DNA of 64,000 bases from Jeotgalicoccus psychrophilus DSM 19085 (lineage in GTDB: Bacteria; Bacillota; Bacilli; Staphylococcales; Salinicoccaceae): positions 128,169 through 192,168 of the forward strand of contig NZ_KE384463.1 in the NCBI RefSeq assembly GCF_000425845.1, in the 5' to 3' direction. Below are positions 46,446 to 56,245 of this stretch, in pieces. The notes under the pieces were generated by a model. That model ran no database searches and was not told the origin of the DNA. It saw only the letters and a program-made list of their open reading frames with translations. The translations under genes were made by a program, and so were the position numbers. Within the stretch, counting starts at the first letter, position 1. Each line of letters begins with the position of its first letter.

Positions 46446-46686
46446 GGATGTAACAATATTATAAATCTGCTTCGGTTGAAGTTAGGAATAAATGATTATT
46501 ATGACCAGTCACAGAGAACATTAATAGCAGCTGAAAATTAATGTATGGTTTTAATCAGTGTTCACCTGATTGATGAAGTAATACGGGCTTGCGTCACCAT
46601 ATAGACGCGGTAAGTGTCTGCATATGCAGAAAATTAGGTGGTACCACGGAACTCCGTCCTTTTATTTAGGACGGAGTTTTTTTGTT
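46446..46686 (+). promoter_or_regulatory. T-box leader of pheST
   Basis: The T-box core AGGTGGTACCACGG is at 46636-46649 and the terminator AACTCCGTCC / GGACGGAGTT with T-run at 46650-46684. A possible Phe specifier TTC occurs at about 46558-46560 in CAGTGTTCACCTG, but the stem I fold is not certain by eye. Uncharged tRNA-Phe should favour read-through into pheS. Confidence 0.9.
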
Positions 46687-46724
46687 TTTAATAATATACT
46701 TTAAAAATATGAGGAGTGACGGGC

Positions 46725-47789
46725 ATGACACAGGTGATGGAAACAATGCAGCTTGAATTTAACGATAAATTAAGCGGAATCGATAACAGTAAAGCACTCG
46801 CTGATTTACGTGTTGAATATTTAGGTAAAAAAGGTAAAGTAACAGGTTTAATGAAAGAGATGAAAAACCTGTCAAACGAAGAGCGTCCGGCTTACGGCCA
46901 AAAAGTTAACGTGCTGCGTAACGACATCGAGTCGAAACTCAGTGAACTTGAAGCGGAACTGTCTAAAAGAGCGCTTGAAGCAAAACTTGCTGAAGAAACA
47001 ATTGACGTAACATTACCGGGACGCACGCTTGAAATCGGCGGGTCGAATCCGATTGACCGTATCGTTGAAAATATCGAAGATTTCTTTATCGGCCTCGGCT
47101 ACGAAATTAAAGAAGGTTACGAAGTTGAGCAGGACTACTATAATTTTGAAGCGCTGAACTTACCGAAATCACACCCGGCACGCGATATGCAGGACAGCTT
47201 CTACATTTCTGAAGATATTCTCTTACGTACGCACACATCACCGGTTCAGGCGCGTACGCTTGAAGCTCAAAAAGGCGAAGGTCCGGTTAAAATTATTTGC
47301 CCTGGTAAAGTTTACCGCCGCGACAGCGATGACGCGACGCATTCACACCAGTTCACCCAGATCGAAGGACTTGTAGTCGATAAAAACATTCACCTCAGTG
47401 ACTTAAAAGGCACGCTCGAATTATTTGCGAAAGAAATTTTCGGCAACGACAGAGAAGTTCGTTTACGCCCGAGTTATTTCCCTTTCACTGAGCCGAGTGT
47501 TGAAGTCGATATTTCATGCTTTAAATGTAAAGGGTCAGGCTGTAACGTTTGTAAGCAGACAGGCTGGATTGAAATTTTAGGTGCCGGCATGGTACATCCG
47601 AACGTACTTGAAATGGCAGGCTTTGATTCTGAAGAATATTCAGGATTTGCATTCGGAATGGGGCCGGACCGTGTGGCAATGCTGAAATACGGCATTGAAG
47701 ATATCCGTCATTTATATACGAACGATTTAAGATTTATCGATCAATTTATTCCGACAGAAGATGGAGGCGAACAGAATGAGAGTATCTAG
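46725..47789 (+). CDS. pheS: Phenylalanyl-tRNA synthetase alpha subunit
   Basis: Catalytic subunit of the alpha2-beta2 enzyme that charges tRNA-Phe. 354 residues: N-terminal coiled coil, then class II core with [40 protein letters not shown] (motif 2, cut) and [14 protein letters not shown] (motif 3). GAGGAG at 46711-46716 directs ATG 46725; GTG 46716 overlaps it. pheT starts inside its end. Alternative names are not plausible. Confidence 0.96.
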   Translation: MTQVMETMQLEFNDKLSGIDNSKALADLRVEYLGKKGKVTGLMKEMKNLSNEERPAYGQKVNVLRNDIESKLSELEAELSKRALEAKLAEETIDVTLPGRTLEIGGSNPIDRIVENIEDFFIGLGYEIKEGYEVEQDYYNFEALNLPKSHPARDMQDSFYISEDILLRTHTSPVQARTLEAQKGEGPVKIICPGKVYRRDSDDATHSHQFTQIEGLVVDKNIHLSDLKGTLELFAKEIFGNDREVRLRPSYFPFTEPSVEVDISCFKCKGSGCNVCKQTGWIEILGAGMVHPNVLEMAGFDSEEYSGFAFGMGPDRVAMLKYGIEDIRHLYTNDLRFIDQFIPTEDGGEQNESI

Positions 47790-50178
47790 AGAATGGTTAG
47801 AAACGTTTATCGATATTAATGTGCCGACCGGTGAACTTGCTGAAAGCATTACACGCGGCGGGATTGAAGTGGATGACATTATCGATTACACAGCGGATAT
47901 TAAAAAACTGGTTGTCGGCTATGTGAAGTCGGTTAAGCCGCATCCTGAAGCAGACCGTTTAAACTTGTGCGAAGTGGATACCGGCGAAGAAACAACGCAG
48001 ATCGTCTGTGGTGCACCGAACGTTAAAGCAGACAGCTACGTTATCGTCTCTAAAGTCGGCGGGAGACTGCCAGGCGGAATTAAAATTAAACGCGCGAAAC
48101 TTCGCGGTGAAGTATCGGAAGGCATGATTTGTTCGCTGGAAGAAATCGGCGTAAAAGAAGAATATGTGCCGGCTGAATATCAGGGCGGAATTTTCATGTT
48201 TAACTCAAAACCGGCTCCAGGTACTGCTGCGCTTGAAGCTTTATATTTAGATGATCAGGTGCTCGAGTTCGACTTAACACCAAACCGTAAAGATGCCTTA
48301 TCGATGATCGGTGCAGCATATGAAACGCGCGCCTTATTCGGCGGTGAAGTTGCAGTGCCGGATACATCTGTTAAAGAAATTGACGATGTAGTTACAGTCG
48401 CAGTTGAAAATGAAGACAGTGAAGCGGTGCCGTTTTACGCTGTCAGAGAAGTCAGAGATTTAACAATCAAACCGGCACCGTTATGGATGCAAATTCGTTT
48501 AATTAAAGCAGGCATCCGTCCGATAAACAACGTCGTTGATATTTCGAACTACGTGTTAATGGAATACGGTCAGCCGCTCCATATGTTCGACCGCGATAAA
48601 ATCGGCTCGGACAAAATTGTGACGCGTTCCGCTAAAGCAGATGAGAAGTTCACGACGCTCGACGGCAAGGAACGCACGCTGACGCTTGATGATATCGTTA
48701 TTACAAACGGCGAAGTGCCAATCGCATTAGCTGGTGTAATGGGCGGTCAGGATTCTGAAGTAACCGGGCAGACGGTAAATGTTGTAATTGAATCTGCATT
48801 ATTTGAACCGGTTAGAATCCGCAAAACGAGCAGCCGTTTAAACTTGCGCAGTGAAGCATCACAGCGTTTTGAAAAAGGGGTCTCACACGAATTTATTTTA
48901 CCTGCGGTAAACCGCGCAGCATATTTATTAGAAAAATATGCAGGCGGCAAGACGCTAAACGGCATTGCATCCGAAGGTCAGCTTAATTTAGAGCCGGGTG
49001 TCATTCAGACATCTGTGGACTTTATCAACAATCGTCTCGGTACTGACTTAACAGTAGCTGAAATTCTCGGCACACTGCAGAAACTTGGATTAGGCGCTGA
49101 AGAAAAAGACGGTTCGATCGACGTCATTATTCCGTCACGCCGCGATGACCTGAAAATTCCTGAGGATATTTCTGAAGAAGTGGCTCGCATATTCGGCTAC
49201 GACAATATTCCTTCGACATTGCCGGAATATTCGACGATTACGCCGGGCCGTTTATCGGATGAACAGCAGGAAGTGCGCGTAATTAAGCGCCAGCTGAATG
49301 CACAAGGCTTCAGCCAGGCGATAAACTACGCGTTAACGAGCAAAAAACGCATCGGTGAATTCACGACGCTGACAGATTCACTTAAATTATTAATGCCGAT
49401 GAGTGAGGACCGCGCAGTGCTGAGAACGTCACTCGTGCCGCACTTAGTGGATAACGCGACGTACAACGTGAACCGCCAGCAGAAAAACGTGTCACTGTTT
49501 GAAATCGGTAAAATATTTGTGACTAACGGGCAGGATAAACTGCCGGATGAAGTAGAAATGCTCGCTGGAATCGTTACAGGCGAACAGCATAAAACAGCAT
49601 GGACAAACACTTTTGTGCCGTCAGATTTCTATACGGTAAAAGGTGTGCTCGAATCACTGTTTACGAAACTCGGTCTTCTTGACCGCGTGACTTATAAACA
49701 ATCGTCGGCACACGGCGAACTTCACCCCGGACGGACAGCTGAAGTTTATCTTGACGATAAAGCGATCGGTTTCGCAGGCGAAGTGCACCCGCAATATGCT
49801 GCAGACCATGACCTTGGCCAGACGGCAGTATTTGAAATTAACTTGGCAGAAGTACTGCGCGTTAAAACGGGCAGTATTCTGTATGAATTCCTGCCGAAAT
49901 ATCCGTCGATGTCACGCGATATCGCACTTGAAGTTGCGAGCGACGTAAACGTGTCTGAAATTATCGCGGTGATTCGTGAAGCAGCGCCGAAATATTTAAC
50001 AGACGTATACCCGTTTGATGTGTACGAAGGTGAACACATCGCAGACGGCAAAAAATCTGTTGCGCTTCACTTAACTTATTTAAACAGAGAAAAAACGTTG
50101 ACAGATAAAGACATCGAAGCACTTCACACACCAGTTGAAGAAGCATTAATCGCAGCAGGCTATGCAGTCAGAGGATAA
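47776..50178 (+). CDS. pheT: Phenylalanyl-tRNA synthetase beta subunit
   Basis: Beta subunit, 800 residues, with the EMAP-like tRNA-binding fold ([19 protein letters not shown], cut), B3/B4 editing module, B5 and the C-terminal ferredoxin-fold anticodon-binding domain ([16 protein letters not shown]). ATG 47776 follows GGAGGCG and overlaps the pheS stop by 14 nt, giving translational coupling. A strong terminator follows at once. In S. aureus rnhC comes next, from memory; here array A1 does. Confidence 0.96.
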   Translation: MRVSREWLETFIDINVPTGELAESITRGGIEVDDIIDYTADIKKLVVGYVKSVKPHPEADRLNLCEVDTGEETTQIVCGAPNVKADSYVIVSKVGGRLPGGIKIKRAKLRGEVSEGMICSLEEIGVKEEYVPAEYQGGIFMFNSKPAPGTAALEALYLDDQVLEFDLTPNRKDALSMIGAAYETRALFGGEVAVPDTSVKEIDDVVTVAVENEDSEAVPFYAVREVRDLTIKPAPLWMQIRLIKAGIRPINNVVDISNYVLMEYGQPLHMFDRDKIGSDKIVTRSAKADEKFTTLDGKERTLTLDDIVITNGEVPIALAGVMGGQDSEVTGQTVNVVIESALFEPVRIRKTSSRLNLRSEASQRFEKGVSHEFILPAVNRAAYLLEKYAGGKTLNGIASEGQLNLEPGVIQTSVDFINNRLGTDLTVAEILGTLQKLGLGAEEKDGSIDVIIPSRRDDLKIPEDISEEVARIFGYDNIPSTLPEYSTITPGRLSDEQQEVRVIKRQLNAQGFSQAINYALTSKKRIGEFTTLTDSLKLLMPMSEDRAVLRTSLVPHLVDNATYNVNRQQKNVSLFEIGKIFVTNGQDKLPDEVEMLAGIVTGEQHKTAWTNTFVPSDFYTVKGVLESLFTKLGLLDRVTYKQSSAHGELHPGRTAEVYLDDKAIGFAGEVHPQYAADHDLGQTAVFEINLAEVLRVKTGSILYEFLPKYPSMSRDIALEVASDVNVSEIIAVIREAAPKYLTDVYPFDVYEGEHIADGKKSVALHLTYLNREKTLTDKDIEALHTPVEEALIAAGYAVRG

Positions 50179-50189
50179 AATTAATATAT

Positions 50190-50222
50190 GAGCAGAGACG
50201 AAATTTGTCTCTGCTTTTTTTG
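50190..50222 (+). terminator. Terminator of pheST
   Basis: AGCAGAGAC (50191-50199) and GTCTCTGCT (50207-50215) form a perfect 9-bp stem, followed by seven T. The preceding bases make ATGAGCAG, the same as the arm of the array A repeats. Confidence 0.92.
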
Positions 50223-50266
50223 GTTTGTTTTGATTGGGTGGGCGCTGAATAATGAATATATAAGAC

Positions 50267-50611
50267 ATGAGCAAGGTCAGTTGGAAAATACGTATCCTGC
50301 TCATTATGAAGGGGAAAATGAGCAAGGTCGCATCGAAAAAGGCAATCCTGCTCATAAACAGGATGAAAATGAGCAAGGTCGCATCGAAAAAGGCAATCCT
50401 GCTCATAAACAGGATGAAAATGAGCAAGGTCTCTTCGAAAAAGAAAATCCTGCTCATTATAAAGGGCAAAATGAGCAAGGTCGCATCGAAAAAAGCAATC
50501 CTGCTCATTATAAAGGGCAAAATGAGCAAGGTCGCATCGAAAAAAGCAATCCTGCTCATTATGAAGGGAAAAATGAGCAAGGTCGCATCGAAAAAGGCAA
50601 TCCTGCTCATC
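50267..50611. repeat. Family A tandem hairpin array A1: seven 51-nt units
   Basis: ATGAGCA begins units at 50267, 50318, 50369, 50420, 50471, 50522 and 50573, an exact 51-nt period. In a typical unit AATGAGCAAGG is followed after 19 nt by CCTGCTCATT: a 10-bp stem with one bulged A. The hairpin takes 40 nt; the 11-nt linker varies (AAACAGGATGA twice, ATAAAGGGCA twice, ATGAAGGG types). The loop has TCGCATCGAAAAAGGCAAT. The array lies between the pheST terminator and the zapA promoter. Open frames of 122-185 residues on both strands run through it because 51 is divisible by three. Confidence 0.95.
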
Positions 50612-50752
50612 GAAGGGGGCAGATTACGAAAATAGTGGCAATTTGTCTTATAAACGGTGACAAGCCCCCCAAAATCCGCTGACTTATCACCTGCCACCAC
50701 CAAAAAATCTCAGAATCCTCAACAAGCTCAAAAACAGCAACATTTTAATTGC

Positions 50753-50781
50753 TTGTATTAACATTCGTGGATAAGTATAAT
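50753..50781 (+). promoter_or_regulatory. Promoter of zapA-cvpA
   Basis: TTGTAT (50753-50758), 17-nt spacer, TATAAT (50776-50781). Confidence 0.75.
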
Positions 50782-50838
50782 AAAATATTGAAATAGATAA
50801 ATGTGTGAGAAATTTTATCGATATGGGGGCAATGTAAT

Positions 50839-51102
50839 ATGAGCGGGAAAAAGACACGCATTGCTGTAAAAATATATAATGAATATTACACGCTGGTGGG
50901 TAATGATAACGAGGATCATCTGAGACAAGTGGCGGAGGCGGTCGACAGTAATATTACGGCGATTGCTGCAAAGAGTCCGGGTCTCGATACGACGAGAAAA
51001 GCGGTGCTTACCGCTTGTAATATCATGGATGATTATATAAAGTTAAAAGAAAAATACGAGGCGCTGGAAAAAGAAAACAGCGCGCTTAAAAAAGGGAACT
51101 AG
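50839..51102 (+). CDS. zapA: Cell division protein ZapA
   Basis: Small FtsZ-ring-associated protein that bundles FtsZ filaments. 87 residues: N-terminal beta domain RIAVKIYNEYYTLVGNDNEDHL (cut here to KIYNEYYTLVG) and a C-terminal coiled coil (DYIKLKEKYEALEKENSAL). Start ATG 50839 after GGGGGC. cvpA follows 3 nt downstream, as in staphylococci and bacilli. Confidence 0.9.
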   Translation: MSGKKTRIAVKIYNEYYTLVGNDNEDHLRQVAEAVDSNITAIAAKSPGLDTTRKAVLTACNIMDDYIKLKEKYEALEKENSALKKGN

Positions 51103-51105
51103 CTT

Positions 51106-51639
51106 ATGACTTTAATACTTTTAATTATACTTTTAATCGGACTGATTGCCGGTTACCGGCGCGGGATTATATTACAGTTCCTGCATTTGATCGGTACAAT
51201 ATCGGCTCTCGTTATTGCTTCATTAAATTATGAAGCGCTCGGCAGCAGGTTTTATTTAGTGATGCCGTATCCATCGACTGCACAGCTGAATCCAAATGCA
51301 GTGCTGGGCGATGTTGGAAATCTTGAATATGCATATTATTATATGTTTGCTTTCTTTCTTATTTTTATCATCAGTAAAATTGTTATTCAGATTATCGTCA
51401 GTGGATTTGATTATCTGCAGCAGGTCACAACAGGCGGCTTGGTTACAAGTATCGGTGGTACAGTGCTCGGCTTAATCGAGATTGTCTACGTACTTGTGGT
51501 TATACTATTTTTCACAGCGACGATTCCTTACGCACCGGTTCAAGAAGCACTGGCGGAATCAGGCATTGCCACATTTATAATGGAACACACATTTATAATA
51601 TCGGAAAAATTAATAGAATGGATACAAGTAGGGTCATAG
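51106..51639 (+). CDS. cvpA: CvpA family membrane protein
   Basis: 177-residue membrane protein with four hydrophobic segments: LILLIILLIGLIAG followed by YRRGIILQFLHLIGTISALV (cut), YYMFAFFLIFIISKIVIQ, and a last one (IEIVYVLVVILFFTATIP). The arginine-containing turn GYRRGI is typical of CvpA, first linked to colicin V production and widely present in Gram-positives with no agreed role. Its stop codon lies inside a terminator-like hairpin at 51630-51650. Confidence 0.85.
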   Translation: MTLILLIILLIGLIAGYRRGIILQFLHLIGTISALVIASLNYEALGSRFYLVMPYPSTAQLNPNAVLGDVGNLEYAYYYMFAFFLIFIISKIVIQIIVSGFDYLQQVTTGGLVTSIGGTVLGLIEIVYVLVVILFFTATIPYAPVQEALAESGIATFIMEHTFIISEKLIEWIQVGS

Positions 51640-51658
51640 AGATATGGCTCTTTTTTTG
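51630..51658 (+). terminator. Terminator-like hairpin between cvpA and polX
   Basis: AGGGTCATA (51630-51638) pairs with TATGGCTCT (51643-51651), 9 bp with two G-U pairs, followed by seven T. It overlaps the cvpA stop, and the SD of polX follows directly, so it may only partly reduce polX-mutS2 expression. Confidence 0.6.
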
Positions 51659-51667
51659 GAGGCAGAC

Positions 51668-53380
51668 ATGAATAAAAAAGATGTAATCAGACTGCTTGAG
51701 AAAATCGCAGTATATATGGAATTAAATTTAGAGAATCCTTTTAAAGTATCCGCATACCGTAAAGCGGCAGCGGCTTTGGAAACGGATGGGAGAACACTCG
51801 ATGAAATCCCCGATTTCAGTGAACTCAAAGGAATCGGTAAAGGCACGAACGAAGTTATCGCAGAATTTGTCAAAACAGGAGAGTCCACAGTCCTTAAAGA
51901 ACTTGAGGATAAAGTCCCCAGCGGCTTAATCCGCATGCTGAAACTGCCGACGCTCGGCCCGAAGAAGATTGCTAAAATTCACGACGCACTCGGCATCAGT
52001 ACGCTCGAAGATTTAAAAGCAGCGTGTGAAGAACAGAAAGTCAGCGCTCTTTCAGGCTTCGGCAAGAAAACAGAAGAGAACATATTAAAATCAATTGAAA
52101 CGGTATTAAACAGACCGGAGCGCTATCCAATTTCACGTATATTAAAATTCAAAAAAATCATCACCGATGTTATCGACATTATCCCGGGCGTTGAACGTTA
52201 CGACATGACGGGCAGCGGCCGCCGGACGAAGGAAACATCTCGAGATCTGGATTTTATCGTCAAAGTGGAAGATTACGAACTCTTCACGGAAACGATGGTC
52301 AATCAGAGTTTCGTGACGGATGTCGTCGCCAGAGGCGATAAAAAACTCTCAGTAGAAATCGAGCATGATTTCGATGAAATTAACGTCGATTTCAGATTTG
52401 TAAACGGCGAAGAATATATTTCAACGCTGCAGCATTTTACCGGTTCAAAAGATCATAACGTGAAGATGCGCCAGATCGCCAAAGCACGCGGTGAAAAAAT
52501 TAGCGAATATGGCGTTGAAACACCGGACGGCGTAAAAACGTTTGACTCGGAAGCAGCATTTTACAACTACTTCGAGCTGCCGTACATTCCGCCGTCCATG
52601 CGTGAAACGGGTAAAGAGACAGACATCGATGTCGCACAAATCGTTAAGCCCGAAGACATTAAAGGCGATCTTCATATGCACACGGTGTACAGTGACGGGG
52701 CATACAGCGTGCGTGATATGGTGGAAACCGCACGCACGATAGGCTACGATTATATTGTTATTACCGACCACTCGAAAAATTTGCGTGTTGCTAACGGCTT
52801 AAGCGATGAACGTCTTCTTGAGCAGCTTGCAGAAATCAGAGCAATTAATGCAGAATACGACGACATTGACGTCTACAGCGGAACTGAAATGGATATTTTA
52901 GCTGACGGCACGCTGGATTATTCAGATGAAATTCTCGAACAGCTGGATTACGTCATTGCTGCGATTCATTCGAGCTTCCAGCAGTCGGAAGAAGAAATTA
53001 TGCACCGCTTAAAATCAGCTATGGATAATCCGTACGTCCGCCACATTGCGCACCCGACGGGACGCTTAATCGGCGTCCGAGACGGGTATCAGGTTAATAT
53101 GGATGAATTGTTCCGTTATGCCAAAGAGACGAACACAATATTAGAAATTAACGCCAATCCTCAGCGGCTCGATCTATCGAGCGATGTGATTACGAATAGA
53201 GACGTCATGTTTACGGTAAACACCGATGCGCACCATACCGACCACTTTGATTTTATGAAATATGGTGTGGCGACGCTGCAAAAAGCATTCGTCAAAAAAT
53301 CACAGGTACTAAACACGTTAACAAGAGCAGAATTTAAAGCATTTATTAATAAAAGTAAGCAGAGTGATATAAATGAATGA
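51668..53380 (+). CDS. polX: DNA polymerase X family protein with PHP domain
   Basis: Repair polymerase with an attached PHP phosphoesterase/exonuclease. 570 residues: N-terminal 8-kDa domain (ENPFKVSAYRKAAAAL), helix-hairpin-helix (LPTLGPKKIAKIHDAL), polymerase palm with SGRRTKETSRDLDFIV (metal-binding DxD), and PHP domain from about residue 330 (DLHMHTVYSDGAYSV, TDHSKNLRVANG). GGAGG directs ATG 51668. The mutS2 start overlaps its end by 8 nt. Confidence 0.93.
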   Translation: MNKKDVIRLLEKIAVYMELNLENPFKVSAYRKAAAALETDGRTLDEIPDFSELKGIGKGTNEVIAEFVKTGESTVLKELEDKVPSGLIRMLKLPTLGPKKIAKIHDALGISTLEDLKAACEEQKVSALSGFGKKTEENILKSIETVLNRPERYPISRILKFKKIITDVIDIIPGVERYDMTGSGRRTKETSRDLDFIVKVEDYELFTETMVNQSFVTDVVARGDKKLSVEIEHDFDEINVDFRFVNGEEYISTLQHFTGSKDHNVKMRQIAKARGEKISEYGVETPDGVKTFDSEAAFYNYFELPYIPPSMRETGKETDIDVAQIVKPEDIKGDLHMHTVYSDGAYSVRDMVETARTIGYDYIVITDHSKNLRVANGLSDERLLEQLAEIRAINAEYDDIDVYSGTEMDILADGTLDYSDEILEQLDYVIAAIHSSFQQSEEEIMHRLKSAMDNPYVRHIAHPTGRLIGVRDGYQVNMDELFRYAKETNTILEINANPQRLDLSSDVITNRDVMFTVNTDAHHTDHFDFMKYGVATLQKAFVKKSQVLNTLTRAEFKAFINKSKQSDINE

Positions 53381-55700
53381 TAAAACATTCACCAAACTGG
53401 AATTCGATAAAATTCTCGAATCTGTCAAAGCATTTGCAGTCAGTGATCAGACGAAGGAGAAATTAAATTTTTCCATCGTTGAAACTGACATCGATAAAGT
53501 AGTTAAAAATATTGAAGAATCCGACGATGCATCATCGATGCTCCGTTACCGCCACGTTGAACTCGCTGGTATCAGCGATATTAAACCCTTTGTAAAACGG
53601 GCGGAAATCGGGAGCATATTAGGTGTGAGCGATTTTAATAAAATAAAATCTTTATTAAACAGAAAGCATATGCTGCAAGGTCTAATGAACGCCTTTGTAG
53701 AAGATGAAATTTTTCTTACCAGCCTTAAACCGTACATCTTAGAACTTGAAGATATTCATTTTCTGTACAAGAGAATCACTGAAACTGTCGATGAAGTGAC
53801 GGTCTTAGACCATGCATCAGCAGAACTGCTCCGCATCCGCAGAAAAATCGGTTCAGAAGAACAGAAAATCCGCGAGCGTCTAAACGACATCGTCAGAAAA
53901 AATCAGCGTAAATTAAGCGACAGTATTATTACGATGCGTAATGGACGCTACGTCATTCCGGTCAACGTGGATTACCGCAGCGAATTTAAAGGAATTATCC
54001 ATGATTCATCGCAAAGCGGCCAGACCATTTACGTCGAACCGACGGCGATCATTGATATGACGAATAATATTACACGCTTAAAAGAATCCGAAGAAGCGGA
54101 AGTTACTAGAATACTCAGTGCACTGACAGAGCAGGTAAACGAAGTGGCGCACGATTTATATGAACATAATATAAACCTGCACCATATTGACCTGGTCTTT
54201 GCCAAAGCAAAATACGGTGCGCATATTAAAGGCACAAAACCCATCATTACCGATGATGAATCCATCCGCTTAATCGGCTCCTTCCACCCTTTAATCGACA
54301 GCGAGTCAGTCGTGAAAAACGATATCGTTATCGAACCGGAAACAAAAGCGGTTATTATTACCGGACCGAATACCGGCGGTAAGACCGTGACAATTAAAAC
54401 GGTTGGCTTATCGGTCCTAATGGCACAGGCCGGCATTCCAATTCCGGCGCGTGACGGTTCATCGATTTCAGTCTTTAAAAACGTCTATGCCGATATCGGT
54501 GACGAACAGTCGATTGAACAGTCACTGTCGACATTCTCGAGTCATATGACAAATATTGCTGACATTCTAAAGCGTGTCGACAATGAATCACTGGTTATTT
54601 TAGATGAGCTCGGTGCGGGGACGGACCCTGAAGAGGGTGCAGCACTCGCAATCAGCATTATTGAATACTTGCTCGAAAAGCAGGCGAAAATTATTTCGAC
54701 AACCCATTATCCGCAGCTGAAATCATTCAGCTACACGCGTGAAGACGTGATTAATGCGAGTGTTGAGTTCGATGTGAGCACTTTATCGCCGACGTACAGA
54801 TTATTAATGGGAATTCCCGGGAGATCAAATGCGTTTGAAATCTCCAATAAGCTGGGACTAGATCACGGCGTAATCGAACGTGCGAGAAGCTTAACGGGCC
54901 GTGACAATATGGAAGTTAACGAGATGATTACAGCGCTCGAACGCCATACGACGTCAGCGCGTGAGCATGAACATGAGACGCATGAACTGATGCGTGAAGC
55001 TGAAAAGCTGCAGCAAGAACTTACAGAGAACAATGAACAATTCGCTAAATATAAAGAAAAACTGATTCAGAAGGCGCAGGATGATGCGAACCGCATCGTT
55101 AAGCAGCGCGAGCTTGAAGCGGCGGAAATTATTAAAGAACTTGAAATGATGAAGGAACTTGGGGCCGACAGCATCCAGGAACACGAACTCATCAATGCTA
55201 AAAAAGAATTATCCGACAGCTACTACCAGCGCGATATTAAGAAAGACGTCCGCAATGAAAAAGTTGAAACACTCGCCGTGGGCGATGAAGTCGATGTGCT
55301 GACTTACGGACAAAAAGGCGAGATTATTGCACTGAATAATGATGAAGTCACAGTGCAGATGGGCATTATTAAAATGAAGCTCGACAAGTCCGAAGTGAAA
55401 AAACGGAAAGCTAAAAAAGCACAGAAACCTGTTACAATCCGTCAGAACAAAACACACGTCAACCGCACGCTTGATCTCCGCGGTGAACGTTACGAAGACG
55501 CATTGATCCGTCTCGAGCATTATCTTGATCAGGTGCTGCTGTCGAACTTCTCTGATGTAGAGATTATTCACGGCAAGGGCACAGGGGCGCTGCAAAAAGG
55601 TGTGCAGCAGTATTTAAAACGCCACCCGAAAGTATCATCATTCAGAGGCGGCATGCCGAGTGAAGGCGGCTTCGGTGTGACGATAGTCGAAATGAAGTAG
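53373..55700 (+). CDS. mutS2: Endonuclease MutS2
   Basis: MutS2 homologue; suppresses homologous recombination and, in B. subtilis, splits collided ribosomes. 775 residues: MutS-like core and clamp, ATPase with Walker A GPNTGGKTVT at about 331-340 and Walker B VILDELGAGTDPEEGA, long coiled coil (residues 510-620), KOW-like region, and the C-terminal Smr nuclease domain from about 705 (LDLRGERYEDAL, IIHGKGTGAL). It overlaps polX by 8 nt. A short membrane peptide gene follows. Confidence 0.95.
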   Translation: MNDKTFTKLEFDKILESVKAFAVSDQTKEKLNFSIVETDIDKVVKNIEESDDASSMLRYRHVELAGISDIKPFVKRAEIGSILGVSDFNKIKSLLNRKHMLQGLMNAFVEDEIFLTSLKPYILELEDIHFLYKRITETVDEVTVLDHASAELLRIRRKIGSEEQKIRERLNDIVRKNQRKLSDSIITMRNGRYVIPVNVDYRSEFKGIIHDSSQSGQTIYVEPTAIIDMTNNITRLKESEEAEVTRILSALTEQVNEVAHDLYEHNINLHHIDLVFAKAKYGAHIKGTKPIITDDESIRLIGSFHPLIDSESVVKNDIVIEPETKAVIITGPNTGGKTVTIKTVGLSVLMAQAGIPIPARDGSSISVFKNVYADIGDEQSIEQSLSTFSSHMTNIADILKRVDNESLVILDELGAGTDPEEGAALAISIIEYLLEKQAKIISTTHYPQLKSFSYTREDVINASVEFDVSTLSPTYRLLMGIPGRSNAFEISNKLGLDHGVIERARSLTGRDNMEVNEMITALERHTTSAREHEHETHELMREAEKLQQELTENNEQFAKYKEKLIQKAQDDANRIVKQRELEAAEIIKELEMMKELGADSIQEHELINAKKELSDSYYQRDIKKDVRNEKVETLAVGDEVDVLTYGQKGEIIALNNDEVTVQMGIIKMKLDKSEVKKRKAKKAQKPVTIRQNKTHVNRTLDLRGERYEDALIRLEHYLDQVLLSNFSDVEIIHGKGTGALQKGVQQYLKRHPKVSSFRGGMPSEGGFGVTIVEMK

Positions 55701-55710
55701 GTGAGTCTCC

Positions 55711-55809
55711 GTGGATAATTTTGATATGTATAAACTTGCAAAGGTACTTATAGTGATTAGTGTGTTAATGTTTATAAGCGGTATTATTTATCTGATGTAC
55801 TTCGTGTAA
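55711..55809 (+). CDS. Small single-span membrane peptide, 32 residues
   Basis: Too short for usual gene calls. GTG 55711 is preceded by AGGTGAG (55699-55705), which overlaps the mutS2 stop. The translated peptide is MDNFDMYKLAKVLIVISVL followed by MFISGIIYLMYFV: a short charged N-terminus and one membrane span of about 23 residues. No terminator separates it from mutS2. It ends just before the trxA promoter. Function unknown; coding status rests on SD, hydrophobic pattern and fit in the gap. Confidence 0.5.
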   Translation: MDNFDMYKLAKVLIVISVLMFISGIIYLMYFV

Positions 55810-55818
55810 GCAATACCG

Positions 55819-55847
55819 TTGAGTGACAAAATGAATTGTTGTATAAT
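55819..55847 (+). promoter_or_regulatory. Promoter of trxA
   Basis: TTGAGT (55819-55824), 17-nt spacer, TATAAT (55842-55847). Confidence 0.75.
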
Positions 55848-55878
55848 AAAAGCAATACAAATATGGAGGTAGTTTTAT

Positions 55879-56193
55879 ATGGCATTATATGAAGTGAACG
55901 ATGCAGGATTTAAAGAAGAAATTGGTAGTGGACTTACATTAGTAGACTTTTGGGCACCATGGTGCGGGCCTTGTAAAATGATCGCTCCAATCCTTGAAGA
56001 ATTAGCACCTGAAGTTGAAGGTAAAGCTAATATTGCTAAATTAAACGTTGACGATAACCAAGCTACAGCAAGCGAGTACGAAGTGATGAGTATTCCAACT
56101 TTAATTCTTTTCAAAGACGGCGAGCCTGTTGATAAAGTTGTTGGATTCCAGCCTAAAGAGCAGCTTGCTGCATTAATAGAAAAACACGCTTAA
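55879..56193 (+). CDS. trxA: Thioredoxin
   Basis: Cytosolic disulfide reductase, 104 residues. The redox-active site is DFWAPWCGPCKMIAP with Cys at about 29 and 32; the cis-Pro loop is MSIPTLILF. TGGAGGT precedes ATG 55879. It has its own promoter and terminator and is reduced by thioredoxin reductase encoded elsewhere. Confidence 0.97.
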   Translation: MALYEVNDAGFKEEIGSGLTLVDFWAPWCGPCKMIAPILEELAPEVEGKANIAKLNVDDNQATASEYEVMSIPTLILFKDGEPVDKVVGFQPKEQLAALIEKHA

Positions 56194-56200
56194 TTTTTTA

Positions 56201-56228
56201 AAAGCCGCCATTGAGGCGGCTTTTTTTA
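56201..56228 (+). terminator. Terminator after trxA
   Basis: AAGCCGCC and GGCGGCTT around TTGA loop (56202-56222), followed by a T-run. Confidence 0.92.
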
Positions 56229-56245
56229 TGAAGAAGGGATGAATC

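Noticed and set aside
50146-50703. Open frames on both strands (50146-50703 minus, 50188-50682 and 50267-50635 plus)
   Set aside because: All pass through array A1. Three frames open at once is an effect of the 51-nt unit; no SD supports any of them.
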